From Clostridium sp. CAG:1193 (GTDB lineage: Bacteria > Bacillota_I > Bacilli_A > RF39 > UBA660): DNA of 11,555 nt. The number at the start of each line of letters is the position of its first letter. Within the stretch, counting starts at the first letter, position 1. The DNA lies in the NCBI GenBank assembly GCA_000436255.1, contig HF990778.1, positions 1-11,555 of the forward strand, given 5' to 3'. The notes below the pieces were generated by a model. That model ran no database searches and was not told the DNA's origin. It saw only the letters and a program-made list of their open reading frames with translations. Shown piece by piece: positions 6,886 to 11,555 of this stretch. The translations under genes and the position numbers were made by a program.

Positions 6886-7810
6886 ATTCTTCTATAAAAT
6901 TATATATTGTACTATCAAATAAATGATCAATTTTATCTTTTTCATCATTAGTATTTTGTAACTTTGATGTAGTAATTAAATAATAATCATGCAAAAGTAA
7001 ATCTTTATCTAAATTATTAATAGGATCATCCCAAGTTAAATCTAAATGTAACCATTTATTATTTAAATGTACTAAATTCCATATATGATTTGAATTAGAT
7101 ATTCTTAAATTTTCTACCCCGATTTTATCTAAAAGCAAACTAGCTGCATCTGTATATCCATTACAAGTAGCAAGCCCGTTAAAAAATGGTCCAATTGCAG
7201 TTGATGAATCTGTAATCTCTTCTTTATTTTCATCATCTTTATTATATTTAGTATTATTTATTATGTAATCATGTATTTTCTTTATATTTTCTTCTTTAGT
7301 TTTATTTGGATCAATTATTTCATCGTATATTTCATTAACCCTATTTTTAACTCTTTCAATATCTTTGCTACTATAAACTCTTTCGACATGCAAAGTTATT
7401 TTTCCACTAGAAGTATATGTAGTTTTAATACTTTTAAATGAATTATATACATTTACAAAATTATTCATCTGAGATAATAAAGAAGTATCATCATTAACAT
7501 TAATTATATCATCAATGCAATTTTTGTATTCTTTATCGCAATAAAATGTAAAATCATCCATTCCAGAATATATTATAGTATAGTAAATATTTTTAACTTC
7601 ATCTTTATTTTTAGGTACAAAGTCATCAGTAAGTTTAATAAAATCAATATTAACATCTTTTTTATATTCATTATTTATAAGAGTTGATGGAGACCTTTTA
7701 TAGTAATCAACTAATGTATCAATTACTTTATTTTCATTTAAATATCCATAAGCAAAAACGGATACTCCAAAAATTGCAAAGACCGCAACAAAAAATTTTA
7801 GTATTTTCAT
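6884..7810 (-). CDS. Membrane-anchored or secreted transglutaminase-like (Cys-His-Asp) protein
   Basis: The N-terminus of this 308-residue protein is a hydrophobic segment (about 5-24), a signal peptide or a membrane anchor with the rest outside. The C-terminal half fits the transglutaminase-core fold: C216 in ATCNGYTDAASLL, H242 in SNHIWNLVHL and D257 in WLHLDLTWDDP, in the right order and spacing for a papain-like triad. Bacterial relatives are mostly proteases or amidases rather than cross-linkers, and the substrate is unknown. The region at about 30-165 is Lys/Asp/Asn-rich with no recognised domain. Start: ATG with AGGTGA (7817-7822) and a -10 just upstream. It lies downstream of rpsT but is separated from it by a terminator, so it is probably expressed on its own. 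Family confidence is high, role unknown. Confidence 0.87.
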   Translation of the reverse strand: MKILKFFVAVFAIFGVSVFAYGYLNENKVIDTLVDYYKRSPSTLINNEYKKDVNIDFIKLTDDFVPKNKDEVKNIYYTIIYSGMDDFTFYCDKEYKNCIDDIINVNDDTSLLSQMNNFVNVYNSFKSIKTTYTSSGKITLHVERVYSSKDIERVKNRVNEIYDEIIDPNKTKEENIKKIHDYIINNTKYNKDDENKEEITDSSTAIGPFFNGLATCNGYTDAASLLLDKIGVENLRISNSNHIWNLVHLNNKWLHLDLTWDDPINNLDKDLLLHDYYLITTSKLQNTNDEKDKIDHLFDSTIYNFIEE

Positions 7811-7828
7811 ATTTTTTCACCTAGTATT

Positions 7829-7834
7829 ATTATA
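7829..7834 (-). promoter_or_regulatory. -10 element of the transglutaminase-like gene
   Basis: A perfect TATAAT on the minus strand sits 18 nt upstream of the ATG, with the predicted start almost at the AGGTGA Shine-Dalgarno. The -35 position falls at the T run of the rpsT terminator (TTCTTT, weak), so only the -10 is called. Confidence 0.5.
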
Positions 7835-7847
7835 CATTAAAAATAAT

Positions 7848-7881
7848 AAAAAAAGAAGTAAATATTACTTCGTATTTACTT
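7848..7881 (-). terminator. rpsT terminator overlapping the end of the coding region
   Basis: On the minus strand AAGTAAAT (7881-7874) pairs with ATTTACTT (7863-7856) across a 10-nt loop. One C later a run of seven T follows. The left arm is made of the last S20 codons and the stop codon lies in the loop. The plus strand also ends in a T run, so it may act both ways. Confidence 0.8.
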
Positions 7882-8107
7882 TTTTCATAAGACGTGATTT
7901 TTTTCTTGCTGCAGTATTCTTTTTAATAACGCCAGCTTTTACAGCTTTATCAATCTTTTTAATAGCGTCTTTTGTTAAAGCTTCATTAGTTAAATCTTTA
8001 TTTGCTTTTTTAACTGCAGTTCTCATACTTCCTCTTGGAATTATGTTTTCAGCACTTTGTCTTTTTATAGTATTAACACGCTTTTTAGCACTTTTTATAT
8101 TTGGCAT
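7865..8107 (-). CDS. rpsT: 30S ribosomal protein S20
   Basis: This 80-residue, very basic protein begins MPNIKSAKKRV and has the typical S20 helices, including SMRTAVKKANKDL and the Ala/Lys-rich KNTAARKKSRLMKK tail. S20 binds 16S rRNA early in assembly, near the bottom of the body of the small subunit. Length is slightly short but within the family range. The Shine-Dalgarno AGGGAGG (8114-8120) lies 6 nt from the ATG and is among the strongest here, as expected for a ribosomal protein. It is monocistronic, with its own terminator, and divergent from the DUF5684-like gene. Confidence 0.97.
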   Translation of the reverse strand: MPNIKSAKKRVNTIKRQSAENIIPRGSMRTAVKKANKDLTNEALTKDAIKKIDKAVKAGVIKKNTAARKKSRLMKKVNTK

Positions 8108-8150
8108 ACTTTTCCTCCCTCATTTAAACACATCAATTTTAACAAATATA

Positions 8151-8156
8151 TGTCAA
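8151..8156 (-). promoter_or_regulatory. Putative -35 of the rpsT promoter
   Basis: A perfect TTGACA occurs on the minus strand 43 nt upstream of the rpsT ATG. The matching -10 is poor (TG-A-TGTGTT at 18-nt spacing is the best candidate), so the promoter is tentative. The AT-rich dyad at 8162-8185 lies just upstream, where an UP element would be. Confidence 0.4.
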
Positions 8157-8161
8157 AAAAT

Positions 8162-8185
8162 CAATAATTTTTACATAAATTATTG
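8162..8185. promoter_or_regulatory. 24-bp perfect dyad in the divergent rpsT intergenic region (possible operator)
   Basis: CAATAATTT (8162-8170) and AAATTATTG (8177-8185) are exact reverse complements separated by TTACAT. The dyad overlaps the candidate -35 of the plus-strand gene and sits 5 nt upstream of the TTGACA of rpsT. There is no T run, so it is not a terminator. Operator function is inference. Confidence 0.45.
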
Positions 8186-8211
8186 CAGTTTAAACTAAAT
8201 ACTGATATATT
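8183..8211 (+). promoter_or_regulatory. Promoter of the DUF5684-like gene
   Basis: The TG-extended -10 TGATATATT (hexamer 8206-8211) lies 17 nt after a weak -35 TTGCAG (8183-8188). It is the same TGATA-type -10 as at the FemAB-like, mutL and Hpt genes. The -35 overlaps the right arm of the dyad. Confidence 0.5.
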
Positions 8212-8235
8212 TGTAATAGAAAGTGAGGTAATAAG

Positions 8236-8820
8236 ATGTACGGGGAAGGATATTATACTGATATTCCATCATCTGTTGATAGTAGCGTTATAGCAGGTGT
8301 ATTTGCTTTTTTAGGTATATGGATTATATTTGCATTAGCATTAACAGTATTCTTAATAATATGTAATTGGAAAATTTATAAAAAAGCAGGTCGTGAAGGT
8401 TGGGAAGCAATAGTACCAATATATAATATAATTGTTAAATTTCAATTTTTGAATATACCTATGTGGGTATTAATATTATGTTTTATTCCAGGTGCAAATG
8501 CAGCAGTTCCTATAATAACAGCAATAAATATGGCTAAAAAGTTTGGAAAAAATGGTGGATTTGCAGTAGGACTTATATTTTTACCAATTATATTCTATCC
8601 AATATTAGCATTTGGTGATGCAATGTACGTGGAAAAAGAACCAGGTATATTTGAACAAAATAACAACATGAATAACAACATGAACAATAATATGAATTAT
8701 AATAATGCTAATTATAATAATATGAATAACAATCCTAATTTAAATACTAGATATTGTGTATATTGTGGTAGTCCAATTAATGGTAAATTCTGCTCTAATT
8801 GTGGAAAAGAAAATAATTAA
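8236..8820 (+). CDS. DUF5684-like membrane protein with Asn-rich linker and C-terminal zinc ribbon
   Basis: This 194-residue protein has a short outside or cytosolic head and a first transmembrane helix (about 18-43). Next comes the block WKIYKKAGREGWEAIVPIYNIIV, typical of DUF5684 or signal-peptidase-related small membrane proteins. Further hydrophobic helices (about 73-97 and 106-127) end in YPILAFGDAMY. Residues 142-170 are a low-complexity linker with 20 Asn in 29 residues and repeated NNNM units. The tail is a zinc ribbon with C174-x2-C177 and C186-x2-C189. Function of the family is not established. Zinc ribbons of this type are usually cytoplasmic, suggesting the C-terminus is inside. 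Start: ATG with GTGAGG at 8223-8228. It ends 14 nt from the stop of the convergent gene. Confidence 0.85.
   Translation: MYGEGYYTDIPSSVDSSVIAGVFAFLGIWIIFALALTVFLIICNWKIYKKAGREGWEAIVPIYNIIVKFQFLNIPMWVLILCFIPGANAAVPIITAINMAKKFGKNGGFAVGLIFLPIIFYPILAFGDAMYVEKEPGIFEQNNNMNNNMNNNMNYNNANYNNMNNNPNLNTRYCVYCGSPINGKFCSNCGKENN
8659..8745 (+). repeat. Degenerate 12-bp coding microrepeat (Asn/Met-rich linker)
   Basis: In-frame copies of AACAACATGAAY, degrading to AATAATATGAAT, encode repeated NNMN units. Twelve-base units preserve the frame, so length changes would alter linker length without breaking the zinc ribbon. Confidence 0.65.
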
Positions 8821-8881
8821 AAAAGATAATCAAATTATCTATGACTTATACGTTTTTGTATAAGTCTTTTTTGATTATCTT
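8819..8881 (-). terminator. Outer stem of a nested terminator for the convergent minus-strand gene
   Basis: AAGATAATCAAA (8823-8834) and TTTGATTATCTT (8870-8881) are perfect 12-bp inverted repeats enclosing the inner 9-bp hairpin. Read on the minus strand the outer stem is followed by six T (8824-8819) that overlap the plus-strand stop codon. AGATAAT/ATTATCT (8824-8840) can instead form a local 7-bp hairpin. Confidence 0.65.
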
Positions 8882-9173
8882 CTTTTAAAGTAAAATCTTT
8901 AAATCTTTTTTTAACATCATCACTAGGAGTAATTAAAGCATCAGTCGCATGTATGGCATAAAATGCATTATTAATAATATTATCATTAGACAAATATATG
9001 CCATTTATCGTATTTAAATATTCATAATAATTAAAATCCTCCAAGTTAAAAGCAATGCCTTCATCTTCATTAACCGCACACCAACATCTATTTATAGTTG
9101 AAGTGTCAATACGCACACATTTATTACCCTGCTTTTTTACTCTTGCAATAACGGTATCCATAAGTTTATACAT
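8835..9173 (-). CDS. Unrecognised 112-residue protein
   Basis: I recognise no family. The protein starts MYKLMDTVIARVKKQGNKC and has no signal peptide or transmembrane helix. It contains a Cys-rich stretch (KCVRIDTST then RCWCAV) and a mixed-charge middle with Asn/Tyr-rich NYYEYLNTING. Its basic C-terminus (QKRLIQKRISHR) is encoded by the terminator palindrome. An upstream ATG at 9224 in the same frame is rejected as the start because it lies in the -35 and the extra residues cover the promoter. ATG 9173 has GGTGAGG at 9176-9182 and a good promoter. That promoter and the clean frame support a real gene despite the lack of homology. It is convergent with the DUF5684-like gene and divergent from the SPOR gene. 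Confidence 0.72.
   Translation of the reverse strand: MYKLMDTVIARVKKQGNKCVRIDTSTINRCWCAVNEDEGIAFNLEDFNYYEYLNTINGIYLSNDNIINNAFYAIHATDALITPSDDVKKRFKDFTLKEDNQKRLIQKRISHR
8843..8872 (+). terminator. Terminator of the DUF5684-like gene, inside the convergent coding region
   Basis: GACTTATAC (8843-8851) pairs perfectly with GTATAAGTC (8858-8866) around a GTTTTT loop, then six T. The whole hairpin lies inside the last codons of the minus-strand gene 8835-9173. Confidence 0.85.
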
Positions 9174-9195
9174 AACCTCACCACCATCTACAAGT

Positions 9196-9224
9196 ATTAT
9201 AATATATATAAAATAAAACATCAA
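9196..9224 (-). promoter_or_regulatory. Promoter of the 112-residue ORF
   Basis: TTGATG (9224-9219) and a perfect TATAAT (9201-9196) are 17 nt apart on the minus strand. The start codon lies 22 nt after the -10. It is the best -35/-10 pair in the window and decides the start of the downstream gene. Confidence 0.7.
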
Positions 9225-9284
9225 CTTTAACTTTTTTCTACAATATATTCACAAGATAAAACTTATTATATTACTGGTGATAAT

Positions 9285-9743
9285 ATGAAAAAATTATTTA
9301 TAACTTTACTAGTTACGGGATTAATAAGTTATTTGTTTGGAAATTATATATTTACAACCTATAAAAAAAATTTAGAAAATGTAGTAAAAAGAGTATCTAG
9401 TACATATGAAACAGTATATATGCTTCAGTATGGAAGCTATAAAAATAGAGAAAAAGCTCTTGATAATGACTTAGAAGTTAGTTATATATTAGAAAAAGAA
9501 GATGGTTTCTATAAGATTTATATAGGGGTTACAAAAAATTTAGAAATTGCTAATAAAATTAGGGGAATTTATAAAAAAACGGGGAATGATATATATATAA
9601 AGGAAAAACTTATTAACGATATTGAATTTCTAAGTTTTCTTGAAAGTTATGATGAGACTATACTTAAATCAAATGATGAAGAGACTATTAACGTTGAAAA
9701 TGATGTAATTAATAAGTATAAGGAGTTGGTATTAAATGAGTAA
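9285..9743 (+). CDS. SPOR-domain-like single-pass membrane protein (SpoIIB-like position)
   Basis: This 152-residue protein has an N-terminal membrane anchor (about 4-25) and short stalk, then a SPOR-like domain at about 43-108. VYMLQYGSYKNREKAL matches the family's first strand and helix (y-vQ-GsF-n-enA), and DGFYKIYIGVTKNLEIANKI matches the second half. An acidic Asn/Glu-rich tail ends it. SPOR domains bind peptidoglycan lacking stem peptides, often at the division septum. In Bacillus subtilis the SPOR protein gene spoIIB lies just upstream of maf-radC-mreBCD, and here the next genes are radC, mreC and mreD. Start: ATG with GGTGAT (9276-9281), with a weak TATTAT (9264-9269) upstream. Its stop overlaps radC by 8 nt. 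The domain call rests on pattern, not a search. Confidence 0.7.
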   Translation: MKKLFITLLVTGLISYLFGNYIFTTYKKNLENVVKRVSSTYETVYMLQYGSYKNREKALDNDLEVSYILEKEDGFYKIYIGVTKNLEIANKIRGIYKKTGNDIYIKEKLINDIEFLSFLESYDETILKSNDEETINVENDVINKYKELVLNE

Positions 9744-10413
9744 TGTTATGATTAAGGATTTACCTAATAATGATAAACCAAGAGAAAGATTAATTGAACT
9801 AGGTGAAAGAAATGTTTCTAATGAAGATTTAATTTCAATAATATTAAAAACAGGTACTAAAGATAAATCAGTAAAAGATTTATCTAACTTAGTACTTAGT
9901 AATTTTAGTGATATAACAGAAATGAGAAACATAAAACTAAATACTATTACTAAAATTAATGGTATAGGGAAAGTAAAAGCACTTGAATTAATCGCTGCGA
10001 TTGAACTTGGAAGAAGAGTATATAAAGATAAATTAGAAAGTAATCAAAAATTAACTACAAGTAAGGCAGTATATGAATATTTTAAAGATTTAAAAGATTT
10101 AAAACAAGAACATTTTTATGCAGTATATTTAGATAGCAAGAAAAGAATAATTGATAAAAAACTACTTTATATAGGTTCTTTAAACGGAAGTGTAGCACAT
10201 CCAAGAGAAATATTTAAAAATGCGTATTTATCAAGTGCATCGTCAATTATATGTATTCATAATCATCCATCAGGAGATCCTAATCCAAGTAAGGAAGATA
10301 TAATGTTTACAAAAAACTTAAAAGAAATAGGTAAATTTCAAAATATACCAGTAGTAGACCATATAATTATAGGGAACAATAACTATTATAGTTTCTTTGA
10401 AGAGGGGATATAA
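9736..10413 (+). CDS. radC: RadC/UPF0758 family JAMM-fold protein
   Basis: This 225-residue protein has an N-terminal helix-hairpin-helix region (INGIGKVKALELIAAIELGRR, about 74-94) and a C-terminal MPN/JAMM domain with HNHPSGDPNPSKED. Its putative zinc ligands are H175, H177 and D188. Length matches the family. Despite the name, a role in DNA repair is not established, and the metal-binding fold suggests a hydrolase or nuclease. Start: ATG 9736 with AGGAG at 9721-9725, overlapping the SPOR gene by 8 nt. Its stop shares one base with the mreC ATG (TAATG). Such overlaps indicate one translationally coupled operon. radC next to mre genes is a familiar Firmicutes arrangement. Confidence 0.96.
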   Translation: MSNVMIKDLPNNDKPRERLIELGERNVSNEDLISIILKTGTKDKSVKDLSNLVLSNFSDITEMRNIKLNTITKINGIGKVKALELIAAIELGRRVYKDKLESNQKLTTSKAVYEYFKDLKDLKQEHFYAVYLDSKKRIIDKKLLYIGSLNGSVAHPREIFKNAYLSSASSIICIHNHPSGDPNPSKEDIMFTKNLKEIGKFQNIPVVDHIIIGNNNYYSFFEEGI

Positions 10414-11147
10414 TGTATAAAAAAAGAAGAAATAGTGATGAAAACCTTTTATATATTTTACTTTTAGTATTTATACTTACAATAATATTTACAGGATTAT
10501 CTAATACATTAAGAGATTCATTTAACGTGATAAAAGGTAGTATAACTACAAAAAATAAAACTATTGAAGTAACAGATTTAAGTTTAAAAACATATATATA
10601 TAATTTAGAAAAAGAAATGGATGAAATGAGTAATTTGTTAAAATTAAATAAAAATGAAAAATATAAATGTGTGAATGCAAATGTAATAAACAGAAATCCA
10701 TCTTTTTGGTATGAAAGTGTTACTATAAATAAAGGATCTTTAGATAATATAGAAAAAGACAATATAGTAATTAATAACATAGGTGTAATTGGTAAAATAA
10801 ACAAAGTATATAATAATTCATCAGAAGTATCTTTTATTACAAATGTAAATAGTAAAAATAAAACAACAGTAGCAATTAAATATAATGATGAAATAGTATA
10901 TGGTACAATAAGTAAATATGATTATAATAAAAAAGAATTAATTGTAAGCGAAATAACTACTAATATTGAATATATAGATAATATGGAAGTTTTTTCTTTA
11001 GATCTTAATAATAATAACTTAAGTGGATTATTAATAGGGAAAGTAATTAAAATAGAAAAAGATAAAAATGACTTATCAAAAATAGCAGTAGTAAAACCAG
11101 TAGTAGATTTTAATAGTATTAAATATGTATGTGTGATGGTTAAATGA
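10413..11147 (+). CDS. mreC: Rod shape-determining protein MreC
   Basis: MreC is a bitopic membrane protein that scaffolds PBP2 and links MreB filaments to the elongation machinery. The 244-residue product has a basic cytoplasmic N-terminus (MYKKRRNSDEN), a transmembrane helix (about 13-31), a coiled coil (about 55-80) and the periplasm-facing beta-barrel pair. Family-like signatures are ANVINRNPSFWYESVTINKGS and the following IVINNIGVIGKI. It is short compared with many MreC proteins, mainly through compact loops. Start: ATG overlapping the radC stop by 1 nt, with GAGGGG just upstream. Its TGA overlaps the mreD ATG (ATGA). mreB, which normally lies between radC and mreC, is absent here. Confidence 0.93.
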   Translation: MYKKRRNSDENLLYILLLVFILTIIFTGLSNTLRDSFNVIKGSITTKNKTIEVTDLSLKTYIYNLEKEMDEMSNLLKLNKNEKYKCVNANVINRNPSFWYESVTINKGSLDNIEKDNIVINNIGVIGKINKVYNNSSEVSFITNVNSKNKTTVAIKYNDEIVYGTISKYDYNKKELIVSEITTNIEYIDNMEVFSLDLNNNNLSGLLIGKVIKIEKDKNDLSKIAVVKPVVDFNSIKYVCVMVK

Positions 11148-11555
11148 TATATTTGCTTATAATTTCTATTTTAATTACACCAATACTTACTAATATTAAT
11201 TTTTATTTTGTATCATTTTCAATATTCCCTTTACTTTTATCAATTTTATTATTATATAAAAAATGTAGTGGTAAAGGGTTATTTACTTATAGTATAATTG
11301 CAGGTATTTTATTTGATATATTTTATAGTGATATAAAATTAAATTTTATTATATATCCAATACTTACTATATTAATACTAATTATATTTAATAATATAAA
11401 ATACAAACTAAATACCTTACTAATTACATCAATGTTTATTATATTTATCTATTTAAATATAACATTTTTAATATATAAAATATTTAATATGCAAACAGTC
11501 GCATATTCATATTTTTTATCTAAATTAATATTTATATATATATTTAATGCATTAT
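11144..11555 (+). CDS. mreD: Rod shape-determining protein MreD, 5' part (runs off the window)
   Basis: An open frame starts at ATG 11144, overlaps the mreC stop by 4 nt (ATGA), and continues to the window edge without a stop, giving 137 visible residues. It begins MIYLLIISILITPILTNINF and is almost wholly hydrophobic, with about four transmembrane segments in the visible part. The signature AGILFDIFYSDIKLNFIIYP fits the MreD hallmark (G-l-D-l-f near helix 2-3, then l-lYP). MreD is a polytopic membrane partner of MreC and RodA/PBP2 in cell elongation. Position immediately after mreC confirms the call. The C-terminus and later operon genes are outside the window. Confidence 0.88.
   Translation, partial: MIYLLIISILITPILTNINFYFVSFSIFPLLLSILLLYKKCSGKGLFTYSIIAGILFDIFYSDIKLNFIIYPILTILILIIFNNIKYKLNTLLITSMFIIFIYLNITFLIYKIFNMQTVAYSYFLSKLIFIYIFNAL

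Noticed and set aside
9174..9224. Longer start (ATG 9224) for the 112-residue ORF
   Set aside because: It overlaps the -35/-10 of the gene's own promoter, and the internal ATG 9173 has the Shine-Dalgarno.
536..9743. A novel defence or mobile system spanning the accessory-looking genes
   Set aside because: No nuclease, methylase, integrase, transposase, attachment site or toxin-antitoxin pair is visible. The genes look like ordinary wall, repair, translation and signalling functions.
9732..10804. Minus-strand ORFs opposite radC and mreC (9732-9932, 10367-10804)
   Set aside because: They are antisense to well-supported genes, with no Shine-Dalgarno or recognisable product.

Overview
This window looks like a chromosomal segment from a very AT-rich, walled member of the Firmicutes. 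A gut-type uncultured Bacilli/Mollicutes relative is my inference. The support is the strong Ile/Asn/Lys bias and ATA use, Bacillota-type MutL, MiaA and S20, and a locus resembling spoIIB-radC-mre. TGA is used as a true stop (FemAB-like gene, mreC) and Trp is TGG, so the Mycoplasma code does not apply. Peptidoglycan genes (FemAB-like ligase, M23 peptidase, MreC, MreD) show that the cell has a wall.

Layout: (1) 1-482 holds the 3' end of a BspA-type leucine-rich-repeat surface protein and its terminator. (2) 490-3038 is a two-gene wall operon: a FemAB/MurM-like aminoacyltransferase overlapping a secreted coiled-coil M23 endopeptidase. (3) 3048-6040 is mutL, a small winged-helix-like gene and miaA, tightly packed. 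(4) 6052-6885 is a stand-alone Hpt-receiver phosphorelay protein. (5) 6884-8107, on the minus strand, has rpsT followed by a membrane-anchored transglutaminase-like protein. (6) 8183-9224 holds a DUF5684-like membrane protein with an Asn-rich linker and zinc ribbon, converging on an unrecognised 112-residue ORF. (7) 9285-11555 is an overlapping operon of a SPOR-domain membrane protein, radC, mreC and a truncated mreD that runs off the edge.

The genome is compact. Genes overlap by 1-23 nt, promoters often use an extended -10 (TGATAWAWT) whose predicted transcript starts at or just before the Shine-Dalgarno, and terminators invade coding ends. No mobile element, CRISPR array, tRNA or obvious defence system is visible. 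No stretch over about 130 nt lacks a gene. The most unusual points are the nested palindrome shared as terminator and coding sequence at 8819-8882, a 24-bp dyad between the divergent rpsT and DUF5684-like promoters, the mre locus without mreB, and several small uncharacterised proteins.
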